64,000 nucleotides of DNA from Paenibacillus sp. BSR1-1. GTDB taxonomy: Bacteria > Bacillota > Bacilli > Bacillales > Cytobacillaceae. A model generated the notes under the pieces. It was not told where the DNA came from. It ran no database searches and saw nothing but the letters and a program-made list of their open reading frames with translations. How positions within the stretch are numbered: the first letter of the stretch is position 1; every line of letters starts with the position of its first letter. The position numbers and the translations under genes are program-made. Positions 27,425 through 36,912 of the stretch are shown here, piece after piece. Where the stretch lies: contig NZ_JAQMWQ010000014.1 in NCBI RefSeq assembly GCF_030403775.1, forward strand, positions 1 to 64,000, given 5' to 3'.

Positions 27425-28444
27425 TTATTTATTCATTACTTTTTTCGCAACATCGGTATTGACAAGTGTTTTATGGTCTACTTCTTTAGGAAGTGAACCA
27501 GCTTCCTTCATGATATTTTGCAGGTTGTTCCACTCTTCCTCGTCTAAAATAGGATCCGTGGCATAAGAGCCTTGGCTCTTATAGCGATCAATAACGGTTT
27601 TCATAATCTCAAAATCGGTATCTGGAAAATAAGGCTCTACAGCTTTAGCAATTTCCTCAGCACTATGTGCTTGCACCCATTGCTGTGCTTTGTAGATGGC
27701 CTTTGTAAATTTTTCGATTGTAGCTTTATTTTCTTTCATATAGCTTTCTTTCGCCATAAAGGTTGTGTAAGGAACATGGCCAGATTCTTTACCAAAAGAA
27801 GCAACAATGTACCCTTTTCCTTCTTTTTCAAAGATGCTGGCGGTTGGTTCAAATAATTGAACATAGTCATAATTATCAGAAGAGACAAAGGCATTAGCAA
27901 TGTTGGCAAAATCAATGTTTTGGGTTAAGTTTAGGTCTTTATGAGGATCGATGCCATGTTTCTTTAATACGAATTCACCGACCATCTGTGGCATTCCTCC
28001 AACACGCTGGCCAAGGAAGTTGGATCCTTTTAATTGCTCCCAAGAAAAATTATCGTTTTTCTTTTTTGCTACCAGGAAGGTTCCGTCAGTTTGTGTTAAT
28101 TGCGCAAAATTGATGACCGGATCGTTAGAGCCTTGAGCGTATACATAAATGGATGTTTCTGAGCCGACAAGGGCAACATCTGCGGCCCCAGAGATAAGGG
28201 TTGTCATCGTTTTGTCGCCGCCGGGGGTTGTGGTGATGGTGACGTCAAGACCTTCATCCTTAAAGAAGCCTTTCGAAGCAGCAACATATTCTGGGGCATA
28301 GAAAATCGAGCGGGTAACCTCAGCAACTCGTACTTTTTCAAGTTTCTTTGGCTTAGCTGTGTCATTGTTATTGCAAGCTGCGAGTGAAAACATCAGTATA
28401 GCAATGAGGAGAAAGGAAAAACTGAATTTTAACCATTTTCTCAT
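27425..28444 (-). CDS. ytlA: ABC transporter substrate-binding lipoprotein (YtlA-like)
   Basis: A 339-residue NMT1/THI5-type solute-binding protein with a lipoprotein signal (lipobox LAAC, Cys24). It has APEYVAASKGFFKDEGLDVTI, TTPGGDKTMTTLISGAADVALVGSE, and a later KGYIVASFG. The family includes binders of taurine, alkanesulfonates and thiamine precursors; the sequence alone does not tell which. It is the first gene of the operon, divergent from ytmA. Confidence 0.88.
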   Translation of the reverse strand: MRKWLKFSFSFLLIAILMFSLAACNNNDTAKPKKLEKVRVAEVTRSIFYAPEYVAASKGFFKDEGLDVTITTTPGGDKTMTTLISGAADVALVGSETSIYVYAQGSNDPVINFAQLTQTDGTFLVAKKKNDNFSWEQLKGSNFLGQRVGGMPQMVGEFVLKKHGIDPHKDLNLTQNIDFANIANAFVSSDNYDYVQLFEPTASIFEKEGKGYIVASFGKESGHVPYTTFMAKESYMKENKATIEKFTKAIYKAQQWVQAHSAEEIAKAVEPYFPDTDFEIMKTVIDRYKSQGSYATDPILDEEEWNNLQNIMKEAGSLPKEVDHKTLVNTDVAKKVMNK

Positions 28445-28551
28445 GAATGAACCTCCTTATTTACCATTCAATCTGGGCGTTTTGCCTATGATAATGTATG
28501 AAAAGGAAAAAAATGTGTGAATGCCCAGTGATAATTAATTTGGAAGGAAAG

Positions 28552-29352
28552 ATGACAGAGTTGAACCTTGATGATGGAAAAATCTTAGACATACAGCGGT
28601 TTCCTTCACCTAATCCTAAGGTGGAATTAAAAGTAATTACGTATCTATCTGGTGGGTTACGGGTAAAGGGGATGCTGGCGGAACCAAAATGTAAAGGCCG
28701 GATGGATGGGTTTCTTTATTTACGCGGGGGGATTAAAAATGTTGGGAAGGTAAGGCCTTCCAGGATTGCCCAGTTTGCCTCTGAGGGCTTTATCGTGTTT
28801 GCCCCTTATTATCGTGGAAATCAAGGCGGGGAGGGCAATGAAGATTTTGCCGGTGATGACAGGCTGGATGCTTTCTCAGCTTATGTGCTGTTAAAATCTT
28901 TCCCTAGGGTTCAGGCTGTCCATATTTTTGGTTTCTCTCGCGGCGGTGTAATGGCGCTGCTTACGGGTATTCAGTTTCCTGAAGCAGCTTCTGTTGTCAC
29001 TTGGGGCGGTGTCAGTGACATGAGCCTTACCTACTATGAACGGAATGATTTACGACGAATGATGAAAAGGGTAATTGGAGGGACACCTGAAAAATATCCT
29101 GAACGGTATCATGACAGAACTCCCCTTTATGGGCTTGAAAACCTTGAATCTCCAGTCCTGATTATACATGGTGTTAAGGATCACAATGTGTCTGTTGACC
29201 ATGCTTACCGTCTGGAAAAAAGGCTCAGAGAATTGGACAAGCCCTTGGAGTGCTGGTACTTTGAGAACTTTACACATTATTTTCCTCCTGAAATCAATCG
29301 AAAAGTCGTAGAGGATTTAACGAAGTGGATGAAAACAAATGGTAAAAGATGA
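28552..29352 (+). CDS. ytmA: Alpha/beta hydrolase, S9 peptidase-like (YtmA)
   Basis: A 266-residue protein with the prolyl-oligopeptidase catalytic domain only. Nucleophile Ser129 lies in FGFSRGG, the acid in HGVKDHN, His in FTHYFPP. No propeller domain is present, so it may act as an esterase or small peptidase. The ATG at 28552 (after GGAAGG) gives the family's usual N-terminus; the ATG at 28498 has no ribosome-binding site. Likely co-transcribed with ytmB. Confidence 0.82.
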   Translation: MTELNLDDGKILDIQRFPSPNPKVELKVITYLSGGLRVKGMLAEPKCKGRMDGFLYLRGGIKNVGKVRPSRIAQFASEGFIVFAPYYRGNQGGEGNEDFAGDDRLDAFSAYVLLKSFPRVQAVHIFGFSRGGVMALLTGIQFPEAASVVTWGGVSDMSLTYYERNDLRRMMKRVIGGTPEKYPERYHDRTPLYGLENLESPVLIIHGVKDHNVSVDHAYRLEKRLRELDKPLECWYFENFTHYFPPEINRKVVEDLTKWMKTNGKR

Positions 29353-29390
29353 TAAAATAGGAATATCAAGAGCAGAGGAGCGGATTTTTA

Positions 29391-29633
29391 ATGGGTATGC
29401 CCCTTGAATTAAATACGATGATTGTGACAAAGGGTAGAGAGAAGCGAGTGGAAGAAAACCTATTTACTTTGGAAAAGGAAGGCTTCCGACTTTATCCAAT
29501 TGAAATTCCAGTGGATGTTAGAAAAACAATCGAAAGCGAATCAAACGGAACTGCTATGATTAAAAAAGTAGAATGGCAAAAAAACAGCACAACTATCACG
29601 TATCAACTAATTTCATTGAATTCCACGAACTAA
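29391..29633 (+). CDS. ytmB: DUF2584 protein YtmB
   Basis: An 80-residue basic protein (MGMPLELNTMIVTKGREKRVEEN) matching the DUF2584/YtmB family, which sits next to ytmA in B. subtilis. AGAGGAGCGG precedes the ATG. No function is known. A terminator follows the stop directly. Confidence 0.82.
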   Translation: MGMPLELNTMIVTKGREKRVEENLFTLEKEGFRLYPIEIPVDVRKTIESESNGTAMIKKVEWQKNSTTITYQLISLNSTN

Positions 29634-29660
29634 GCAGGCGGATTGATGCCTGCTTTTTTT
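29633..29660 (+). terminator. Terminator after ytmB
   Basis: The hairpin AGCAGGC / GCCTGCT is followed by a run of T. Confidence 0.88.
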
Positions 29661-29666
29661 CTTTTT

Positions 29667-29743
29667 GCCTGTGTTAAAGGCCATTGTTGATTTTTTCACA
29701 CTGTTGATTGGAGCGCAAATCAACAACCAAGTTTAAAAGAGCC
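29667..29743. mobile_element. MITE-like family A, internally deleted copy (77 bp)
   Basis: This copy keeps both ends of the family A element (GTGTTAAAG on the left, GTTTAAAAGAGCC on the right) and the TTGATTGGAGCG / GAGCGCAAATCAAC junction, but the GC-rich centre is missing. The flanks 29659-29666 and 29744-29751 are both TTCTTTTT, an 8-bp duplication. It lies just upstream of the ECF sigma promoter. Confidence 0.8.
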
Positions 29744-29759
29744 TTCTTTTTAATAAAAG

Positions 29760-29787
29760 TGTAAGAAAAAATTGCCAAACACGTCTA
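29760..29787 (+). promoter_or_regulatory. ECF-type promoter of the sigma operon
   Basis: TGTAAG at 29760-29765 and CGTCTA at 29782-29787 are separated by 16 bp. This resembles Bacillus ECF promoters (TGAAAC/TGTAAC, 16-17 bp, CGTC) and suggests autoregulation by the sigma factor 50 bases downstream. Confidence 0.6.
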
Positions 29788-29837
29788 ATAAATAGAAAAA
29801 CAATTAGTTTATGTTTATTGAGTAAGGGGGAGTTAGG

Positions 29838-30356
29838 TTGGAGCGAGCCCATCCAATTGAAAAATGGTTCATTCAATATGAAAAAGATGTCACAAATTTT
29901 TTAGTTTATTATTCGGGATCGAGGGATGTAGAGGATTTGGTCCAAGAGACCTTTTTGCGGGCATTTCAAGCATATAGCCGATATAAAAATGAAGCGAGCC
30001 CGAAAACCTGGCTGATTTCAATCGCGAGAAATACTGCCATAGATTTTTACCGAAAAAGATCCGTTTGGCAGAAGCTTAAAAAACTTTTAGATACTGAATC
30101 ACCTAAACCCCTTGAGCCTGCAGAGGATTTGCTGGTCAGGAAAATCGAGTATGCTTATTTATACGAAGCGATTAACCAATTAAAAGATAATTATCGCGAT
30201 GTCATCATACTTAGGGGGATTGCCGAACTTTCTTCACAGGAAGCCGGCCATGTTCTCGGTTGGTCAGAAAATAAAGTAAATGTAACATTTCATCGGGCAG
30301 TGAAAAAATTAAATGAGTGTCTTAAGGAGGGGGAGTACTTTGAGAAATTTATCTGA
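29838..30356 (+). CDS. ECF-family RNA polymerase sigma factor
   Basis: A 172-residue sigma factor with regions 2 and 4 only. Region 2 has DVEDLVQETFLRAFQAYSRY and the -10 recognition helix SPKTWLISIARNTAIDFYRK; region 4 has LKDNYRDVIILRGIAELSSQEAGHVLGWSENKVNVTFHRAVKKL. It starts with TTG after AAGGGGG. Its end overlaps the next gene, a membrane protein likely to be its anti-sigma factor. The signal it answers is unknown; I cannot assign it to SigV, SigM, SigW or SigX. Confidence 0.92.
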   Translation: MERAHPIEKWFIQYEKDVTNFLVYYSGSRDVEDLVQETFLRAFQAYSRYKNEASPKTWLISIARNTAIDFYRKRSVWQKLKKLLDTESPKPLEPAEDLLVRKIEYAYLYEAINQLKDNYRDVIILRGIAELSSQEAGHVLGWSENKVNVTFHRAVKKLNECLKEGEYFEKFI

Positions 30357-31296
30357 TAAAGATGTATTAGAGATGCTCTCAAATTTTCCAAAGCATGAAT
30401 TAACAACAGAACAGAGAACGGATTTGTTAATGGTAATAGGTGAGGCAACTACTAGGAAACATAGAAAACCTTTTAACTTTCAAAGAATAGCAGCGCTGGC
30501 CTCCGTATTTGTCCTAGTATTATTAGCTCCACTCCTTTATTTCACTGACAAAAAAGACTCTTCTTCACAAATTACCGGCTCTGGAAGAACTAAAACAGTA
30601 CAACAAGGTGAGTACTTTGCACTTAAAGATACGGACGGCTCTCCTCTTTATGCAGATAGTAATTTTGGTGTTCCAAACAAAGTGAGCCTGCTGGCACCAC
30701 AGGAATGGTTAGCGAAGGACCGAAGGGGGTTATCGAAGATAGCCATCTATTTATGGGGCGACTACGAAAAAGATTTTGCAAATAAACCTCTTAAAATTGA
30801 TGCCATACATGTAAAAACAGGGGTAAAAGAACATCTAGCAACAACCGTCATTTCAGGAGGAATGTATGGGGCAGACGGTCATGCAATGACGGGCTTTAAA
30901 TCGCTTGATTTACCCGGCAAATGGAATCTTGAATTCACGGCAGGCAATAAAAAAATCGGCGAATTTTCCATCTATGTAAAAGAGCCCTACGTTATAGTTG
31001 GTAATTCTACTCTGATGATTTCGCAAGAAGATTTGTTCGCTGGTTTCTACGAAGATGTTTTCATTGAAGTAGAGGGAGATGACCTTCCTCCTGAAATAAC
31101 ATTAGAGGTATTTTCTTTAGAAAATGGGGAGGCATCCGAATTTACCTTTAAAGATAAAAAAGATTACACGACAACGGATGGTAAAAAGATGTCGATGTAT
31201 CAAGGAGATTTCCACCTTAAAAAAAGCGGTAAGTACCGTTTTACCATTTTACAAAAATCAGAAGCAGTAGAAGTAAGAAAGCCCTTATCAAATTGA
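30340..31296 (+). CDS. Probable membrane anti-sigma factor
   Basis: A 318-residue protein from a TTG at 30340 that follows AAGGAGGGGG. The N-terminal ~45 residues (SDKDVLEMLSNFPKHEL...) are cytoplasmic and could hold the sigma factor; residues about 48-68 form one membrane helix; the remaining ~250 residues lie outside and look beta-rich (ALKDTDGSPLYADSNFG, WNLEFTAGNKKIGEF). Overlap with the sigma gene supports the pairing. No zinc-binding HxxxCxxC anti-sigma motif is visible, so it is not a classical ZAS protein. Confidence 0.72.
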   Translation: MRNLSDKDVLEMLSNFPKHELTTEQRTDLLMVIGEATTRKHRKPFNFQRIAALASVFVLVLLAPLLYFTDKKDSSSQITGSGRTKTVQQGEYFALKDTDGSPLYADSNFGVPNKVSLLAPQEWLAKDRRGLSKIAIYLWGDYEKDFANKPLKIDAIHVKTGVKEHLATTVISGGMYGADGHAMTGFKSLDLPGKWNLEFTAGNKKIGEFSIYVKEPYVIVGNSTLMISQEDLFAGFYEDVFIEVEGDDLPPEITLEVFSLENGEASEFTFKDKKDYTTTDGKKMSMYQGDFHLKKSGKYRFTILQKSEAVEVRKPLSN

Positions 31297-31308
31297 TAAG
31301 GGCTTTTC
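31278..31308. terminator. Bidirectional terminator anti-sigma/pckA
   Basis: The hairpin AAAGCCCTTATCAA / TTGATAAGGGCTTT lies between convergent genes. Confidence 0.88.
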
Positions 31309-31312
31309 GTAT

Positions 31313-32896
31313 TTAAGCGACCGGTCCGCCTTTTTCTTCGATTTCAGCAGCGACACTCGTAAACTTTTTAAAGTTTTCACGGAATTTAGCGGCAAGTTCT
31401 TTTGCTTTCACTTCATAGGCTTGTGGGTCTGCCCATGTTTTAATTGGCTGAAGAACATCATCAGGAACACCGGCAATATGAAGCGGAATGTTCAGGCCGA
31501 AGATTTTATCCTTGACTGTTTCTACATGGTTCAATTCTCCCTCAAGGGCCGCTTGAACCATAGCGCGTGTATATGAAAGCTTCATGCGGTTTCCGACACC
31601 ATATTCGCCGCCAGTCCAGCCTGTATTGACTAAAAAGACATTGGCATTATGCTCAAGAATTTTTTCACCAAGCATTTCAGCATAACGAGTTGCAGGAAGC
31701 GGCAAGAAAGGCGCTCCAAAGCATGTAGAGAAGGTTGCTTGTGGAGACGTGATTCCACGCTCGGTTCCGGCAAGCTTTGAGGTATAACCACTTAAGAAAT
31801 GGTACATTGCTTGCTCTTTCGTTAATTTTGCAATTGGAGGCAATACCCCAAAGGCATCTGCTGTTAAAAATACAATTGTATTTGGATGTCCTGCAACGCT
31901 TGGCAGAACAATATTATCTATTGCTTGAATTGGATAGGCCGCTCTAGTATTTTCAGTTAATGTTCCATCATCATAATCCGGAATTCTGGATTCTTGGTTA
32001 ACCGTAACATTCTCAAGCACAGTACCGAAACGAATGGCATCAAAAATTTGCGGTTCTTTTTCACGAGTTAGGTTAATACATTTCGCATAGCAGCCGCCTT
32101 CGATATTAAAGACGCCATTGGAAGACCAGCCATGCTCATCATCGCCGATAAGCTTGCGATTTGGATCTGCTGAAAGGGTAGTTTTTCCCGTACCGGATAA
32201 ACCAAAGAATAACGCCACATCCCCTTCAAGACCAACATTCGCAGAACAGTGCATTGAAAAAATATTGTTTTCAGGAAGAAGGTAATTCATTACAGAGAAA
32301 ATTGATTTTTTCATCTCACCGGCATATTCCGTTCCACCGATTAACACAATGCGTTGTTCAAATGAAATAATAATAAAGGTTTCTGAGTTTGTACCATCTA
32401 CGGCTGGGTCTGCCTTGAAATTTGGAGCAGAGATAACTGTAAAGCCTGCTTCATGTTCAAGCAATTCGTCTTCTGTTGGACGAATGAACAACTGGTGGGC
32501 GAATAAATTATGCCATGCATATTCATTTACGACTTGAATTGGCAATTGCGATTTTTTATCGGCTCCGGCAAAACCTTTAAATACAAAGATCTCATTTTGT
32601 TCTTTTAAGTACTCTAATACCTTATGATAGAGGTTAGTAAACACTTCTTCGGAAATAGGCTGATTAGAGCCCCATGCGATCTTATCTTTTGTGGAATTTT
32701 CAACGACAATAAATTTATCTTGCGGTGAACGTCCTGTATACTTGCCTGTGGAAACACGAACTGCACCAGTTGCAGTTAATGATCCTTCATTACGGCTTAG
32801 AATTTTTTCAACTAGCTGAGGAACTGATAATTGAACTTGGATATTGTTTTCTTTAAGTAATTGTTTTAATTCATTAGGAATATGAACAGAATTCAT
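31313..32896 (-). CDS. pckA: Phosphoenolpyruvate carboxykinase (ATP)
   Basis: Converts oxaloacetate and ATP to PEP, the entry to gluconeogenesis. The 527-residue length is normal. Visible motifs are [26 protein letters not shown] (kinase P-loop), LIGDDEHGW (metal site), EGGCYAKCI and [10 protein letters not shown]. The gene is divergent from metK and has its own promoter. Confidence 0.97.
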   Translation of the reverse strand: MNSVHIPNELKQLLKENNIQVQLSVPQLVEKILSRNEGSLTATGAVRVSTGKYTGRSPQDKFIVVENSTKDKIAWGSNQPISEEVFTNLYHKVLEYLKEQNEIFVFKGFAGADKKSQLPIQVVNEYAWHNLFAHQLFIRPTEDELLEHEAGFTVISAPNFKADPAVDGTNSETFIIISFEQRIVLIGGTEYAGEMKKSIFSVMNYLLPENNIFSMHCSANVGLEGDVALFFGLSGTGKTTLSADPNRKLIGDDEHGWSSNGVFNIEGGCYAKCINLTREKEPQIFDAIRFGTVLENVTVNQESRIPDYDDGTLTENTRAAYPIQAIDNIVLPSVAGHPNTIVFLTADAFGVLPPIAKLTKEQAMYHFLSGYTSKLAGTERGITSPQATFSTCFGAPFLPLPATRYAEMLGEKILEHNANVFLVNTGWTGGEYGVGNRMKLSYTRAMVQAALEGELNHVETVKDKIFGLNIPLHIAGVPDDVLQPIKTWADPQAYEVKAKELAAKFRENFKKFTSVAAEIEEKGGPVA

Positions 32897-32946
32897 TTAT
32901 AAACCATCCTTTTTATTTAATTTAAATGGCGATTTTTATATTAATT

Positions 32947-32974
32947 AGTATAACACATTTGTAAGATTAGTCTA
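32947..32974 (-). promoter_or_regulatory. Possible pckA promoter
   Basis: On the minus strand TAGACT (32974-32969) and TATACT (32952-32947) are 16 bp apart, with TGTGT just before the -10. It lies about 50 bases before the start codon. In B. subtilis pckA is repressed by CcpN; I could not assign an operator here. Confidence 0.5.
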
Positions 32975-33108
32975 TACTATTTAGTTAGTTCAAGTTGTAT
33001 TTTATACATTATTCATTGATTAAGCAAAAAGAAAATATTTATATCATGAAATTAAAATTTTTTTTATAATTAATGCCATATACATGGTAAAAGTTTCATA
33101 AATATCAA

Positions 33109-33138
33109 TTGACACTATTCGATATTGTAGGGTATGAT
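33109..33138 (+). promoter_or_regulatory. Sigma-A promoter of metK leader
   Basis: TTGACA (33109) and TATGAT (33133) are 18 bp apart, just upstream of the S-box. Confidence 0.7.
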
Positions 33139-33154
33139 TTTAATTTGAACGGAT

Positions 33155-33348
33155 ACTCTCTTATCCCGAGCTGGTGGAGGGACAGGCCCTATGAAACCCA
33201 GCAACCTGCAAACGAAAAATTTGTATTAATTTATTTTTCGGGCAAAGGTGCTAAACCTGAAGCAAGGCTTGACCTTGAACGATAAGAGTGAAAGGCACGC
33301 AAACATTTTGCACTCAACCTTTCCTCATACGATGGAAAGGTTTTTTTG
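33155..33348 (+). ncRNA. SAM-I riboswitch (S-box) of metK
   Basis: The P1 arms CTCTTATC and GATAAGAG enclose the conserved S-box core GAGCTGGTGGAGGGACAGGC followed by CCTATGAAACCCAGCAACC. An intrinsic terminator (AACCTTTCC / GGAAAGGTT plus T run, 33316-33348) follows. High S-adenosylmethionine should end transcription before metK, the SAM synthetase gene. Confidence 0.97.
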
Positions 33349-33399
33349 TTTTTTCGTGCTGCATAATCGCTTTTTCTTTATTCCATTGTGAGTTCTTCA

Positions 33400-33530
33400 G
33401 CCGGGTTTTTTAATAATACTGTGGTTATTAATAAAATACCCGTGTTTATTTCATACTACTAAGGGAATGAGTTCCGTATCAACCCGAGGTTAAACTAACA
33501 AGGTAGCAATAACCCCACACATAACCTCAC
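33400..33530 (+). other. Additional structured metK leader
   Basis: About 210 bases separate the S-box terminator from metK. A hairpin can form between CGGGTTTTTTAATAA and TTATTAATAAAATACCCG (about 33400-33445), and GAGGTTA (near 33487) can pair with TAACCTC (near 33522). No open reading frame is present. The role is unknown. Confidence 0.5.
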
Positions 33531-33559
33531 TTTATTTCAATAATATAGGAGGAATTCAG

Positions 33560-34759
33560 ATGTCAACAAAACGTCGTTTGTTCACTTCTGAATCAGTAAC
33601 TGAAGGTCATCCTGACAAGATCTGTGACCAAATTTCTGATTCCATTTTAGATGCTATTTTAGCAAAGGATGCTAATGCCCGTGTTGCGGCTGAAACTTCC
33701 GTAACAACCGGATTAGTCCTTGTAGCTGGGGAAATCACCACTTCTACATATGTGGATATTCCAAAAATTGTCCGCGAAACAGTTAGGGAAATTGGTTATA
33801 CTCGTGCAAAGTACGGCTTTGATGCGGAAACTTGCGCCGTTTTAACTTCGATTGATGAACAGTCTCCAGACATTGCAATGGGGGTTGACCAAGCGCTTGA
33901 AGCTCGTGAAGGATTAATGTCGGATGAGCAAATTGAAGCAATTGGTGCAGGGGACCAAGGTTTGATGTTTGGCTTTGCCTGTAATGAAACAAAAGAGTTA
34001 ATGCCTCTTCCAATATCACTTGCTCATAAGCTAGCACGTCGTTTAACAGAAGTTCGCAAAGAGGAGCTTCTTCCTTATCTGCGTCCTGACGGTAAAACAC
34101 AAGTAACCGTTGAATATGATGAGAACGACAAACCAGTACGTATTGATACAATTGTTATTTCAACACAGCACCACCCAGAAGTTTCGCTTGAGCAAATCCA
34201 GCGGAACCTTAAAGAATATGTGATAAATCCAGTTGTTCCAAAGGAACTAATTGATGAAAATACAAAATACTTCATTAACCCAACTGGCCGTTTTGTTATC
34301 GGCGGACCACAAGGGGATGCTGGCTTAACAGGCCGCAAAATAATTGTTGATACTTACGGCGGTTATGCTCGTCATGGCGGCGGTGCCTTCTCTGGTAAAG
34401 ATCCAACAAAAGTTGACCGTTCTGCCGCTTATGCAGCACGTTATGTAGCAAAAAATATCGTTGCAGCAGGTCTTGCTGATAAGGTAGAAGTACAGCTCGC
34501 TTATGCAATCGGTGTAGCAAGACCAGTTTCCATTTCAGTGGACACTTTTGGCACTGGTAAAGTAAGCGAAGATGTTTTAGTTGATCTTGTAGGGGCAAAC
34601 TTTGACCTTCGCCCAGCTGGAATTATCAATATGCTTGGCCTTCGCCGTCCAATCTATAAGCAAACAGCCGCTTATGGACACTTTGGCCGTACAGATGTTG
34701 ATCTTCCTTGGGAGCGTACCGATAAAGCTGAAACGTTACGTGAGCAAGCAAATTTATAA
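33560..34759 (+). CDS. metK: S-adenosylmethionine synthetase
   Basis: Makes SAM from methionine and ATP. The 399-residue protein has the N-terminal [22 protein letters not shown] (ATP-binding His/Asp), [12 protein letters not shown], the signature [21 protein letters not shown], and [32 protein letters not shown] precedes the ATG. It is controlled by the S-box upstream. The codon use shows the bias of highly expressed genes. Confidence 0.98.
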   Translation: MSTKRRLFTSESVTEGHPDKICDQISDSILDAILAKDANARVAAETSVTTGLVLVAGEITTSTYVDIPKIVRETVREIGYTRAKYGFDAETCAVLTSIDEQSPDIAMGVDQALEAREGLMSDEQIEAIGAGDQGLMFGFACNETKELMPLPISLAHKLARRLTEVRKEELLPYLRPDGKTQVTVEYDENDKPVRIDTIVISTQHHPEVSLEQIQRNLKEYVINPVVPKELIDENTKYFINPTGRFVIGGPQGDAGLTGRKIIVDTYGGYARHGGGAFSGKDPTKVDRSAAYAARYVAKNIVAAGLADKVEVQLAYAIGVARPVSISVDTFGTGKVSEDVLVDLVGANFDLRPAGIINMLGLRRPIYKQTAAYGHFGRTDVDLPWERTDKAETLREQANL

Positions 34760-34768
34760 TTAGCCTTA

Positions 34769-34806
34769 TAAGGAGTTGCATATAAATATGTAACTCCTTT
34801 TATTTA
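34769..34806 (+). terminator. Terminator after metK
   Basis: The hairpin AAGGAGTT / AACTCCTT is followed by TTTATTTATT. Confidence 0.8.
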
Positions 34807-34972
34807 TTAGAGTCCATTATAATATATCGGGTTTAAGTAGGTCGAAAGAAGTGAAAAATGATTGTACTTGATTTTCGTCAAGTTCACAGTTCCATTTTAA
34901 AAAAAAAGTGGTAGTATAAGAGAGTATGTTTTTTAGCAAGGATATTTTGAACTGGAGTAGGTGAGGTACATA

Positions 34973-36877
34973 ATGTGTGGTTTTATCGGTTGTGTACACG
35001 ACAAAACACAAAACTATAGTGATGAACAAAAACAACAATTTAAAAATATGAACAATATTATAACCCATCGCGGTCCTGATGATGATGGTTTTTATTATGA
35101 TGACCATATTCAATTTGGCTTCCGCCGCTTAAGCATCATTGACATAGAGTCCGGACACCAGCCGCTGACCTATGAAAATGAGCGCTATTGGATCATTTTC
35201 AATGGCGAAATTTATAACTATGTAGAGCTTCGTGAAGAGCTTCTCAAAGAGGGCTTGAAGTTTGCCACTAGTTCAGATACAGAAGTTATTATCGCTCTTT
35301 ACAGCCATTTGAAGGAAAAAGCAGTTGAAAAGCTGCGCGGGATGTTTGCCTTTGTCATCTGGGATAAACAAGAACAGACACTTTACGGGGCACGCGATCC
35401 GTTTGGAATCAAACCGTTCTTCTATTTTGAAGATGGTGAAAGAACTTTTTTTGCTTCAGAGAAAAAGAGTATTCTTCTTGCCCTTGAGAACGATGTCCTT
35501 AATTATGATTCCTTGCAGCATTATTTAACCTATCAATTTGTCCCTGAGCCGAATACACTGTCTGAAGGTATTAATAAGCTTGAGCCTGGACATTATTTTA
35601 CAAAGAAAATCGGCGCTAAAATGGAAATGAAGCGTTATTGGAAAGCCCATTTTAAGCCAGTTCAGAAATCTGAAAATGATTTCGTCAAAGAAATTCGTGA
35701 CATCCTATTTGATTCAGTTGAGAAGCATATGCGAAGCGATGTTCCAGTCGGCTCCTTCCTTTCTGGCGGAATCGATTCTTCTATCATTGCGTCTATTGCT
35801 AAACAGTTTCATCCTGCAATCAAAACCTTCTCAGTAGGCTTTGAGCACAATGGGTTTAGTGAAATTGATGTAGCCAAAGAGACTGCCGAGAAGCTGGGTG
35901 TTGAAAATATCAGTTATGTGATTACTCCAGAGGAATATATGAATGAAGTTCCAAAAATCATGTGGCATATGGATGATCCGCTTGCAGATCCTGCCTGCGT
36001 ACCGTTATACTTTGTCGCTCGCGAAGCGCGGAAGCATGTTACGGTTGTGCTTTCAGGTGAAGGTGCCGATGAGTTGTTCGGCGGATACAATATATACCGC
36101 GAACCTCAATCGTTGGAGGTATTTAATAAAATTCCGAGAGTAGGTAAGGTACTATTAAAAGGAATCGCTAATATGATGCCTGAAGGCACGAAAGGCAAAA
36201 GTTTTATCGAACGCGGCGTGACACCAATGGAAGAGCGCTATATTGGCAATGCTAAAATGTTCATGGAAGAGGAAAAACGAGAGCTTCTAAATGTGTACCG
36301 TCCAGGATTAAACTATACTGACATTACAAAGCCTCTTTACGAAGAATCCAGAGGCTATGATCCTGTTGACCGAATGCAATACATCGATATTCATACATGG
36401 ATGCGCGGAGATATTTTACTGAAAGCAGATAAAATGACAATGGCACATTCTTTGGAGCTGCGTGTTCCTTTCCTTGATAAAGCTGTTTTTGAAGTGGCTT
36501 CAAAAATCCCTACAAGCTTAAAAACAGCTAATGGTACAACAAAATATATTTTACGCAAAGCAGCCGAGGGCGTTGTTCCGGAACATGTATTGAATCGTAA
36601 AAAGCTAGGTTTCCCAGTGCCAATCCGTCACTGGTTAAAGAACGAAATGAATGATTGGGCAAAGAACATCATTCGCGAAAGCAATACAGACCACTTAATC
36701 AATAAACAATTTGTGTTAAGACTGCTTGAAGACCATTGCCAAGGAAAAGCTGATAACAGCCGGAAAATTTGGACGGTGCTTATGTTTATGGTATGGCATC
36801 AAGTATATGTCGAAGACGTTTATTCCTTTCAGCGAGAATATACAGCAGCAAAATCATTAGAGACAATGAAAAATTAA
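34973..36877 (+). CDS. asnB: Asparagine synthetase B (glutamine-hydrolysing)
   Basis: Amidates aspartate with glutamine nitrogen and ATP. The 634-residue protein has the class II glutaminase N-terminus MCGFIGC, with Cys2 the nucleophile after Met removal; this fixes the start at 34973 rather than 34961. The synthetase half shows SGGIDSS (PPi loop) and LSGEGADELFGGY. B. subtilis AsnB instead amidates the cell-wall precursor in some reports, so the substrate could include meso-diaminopimelate. Confidence 0.95.
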   Translation: MCGFIGCVHDKTQNYSDEQKQQFKNMNNIITHRGPDDDGFYYDDHIQFGFRRLSIIDIESGHQPLTYENERYWIIFNGEIYNYVELREELLKEGLKFATSSDTEVIIALYSHLKEKAVEKLRGMFAFVIWDKQEQTLYGARDPFGIKPFFYFEDGERTFFASEKKSILLALENDVLNYDSLQHYLTYQFVPEPNTLSEGINKLEPGHYFTKKIGAKMEMKRYWKAHFKPVQKSENDFVKEIRDILFDSVEKHMRSDVPVGSFLSGGIDSSIIASIAKQFHPAIKTFSVGFEHNGFSEIDVAKETAEKLGVENISYVITPEEYMNEVPKIMWHMDDPLADPACVPLYFVAREARKHVTVVLSGEGADELFGGYNIYREPQSLEVFNKIPRVGKVLLKGIANMMPEGTKGKSFIERGVTPMEERYIGNAKMFMEEEKRELLNVYRPGLNYTDITKPLYEESRGYDPVDRMQYIDIHTWMRGDILLKADKMTMAHSLELRVPFLDKAVFEVASKIPTSLKTANGTTKYILRKAAEGVVPEHVLNRKKLGFPVPIRHWLKNEMNDWAKNIIRESNTDHLINKQFVLRLLEDHCQGKADNSRKIWTVLMFMVWHQVYVEDVYSFQREYTAAKSLETMKN

Positions 36878-36880
36878 GTT

Positions 36881-36909
36881 AAAAAAAGCACCCGGCGGGT
36901 GCTTTTTTT
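36881..36909. terminator. Bidirectional terminator asnB/ytoA
   Basis: The hairpin AGCACCC / GGGTGCT is flanked by A and T runs. Confidence 0.88.
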
Positions 36910-36912
36910 AAC

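Noticed and set aside
33783..34598. Minus-strand genes inside metK
   Set aside because: They are shadow frames of a strongly codon-biased gene, with no ribosome-binding sites and low-complexity products.
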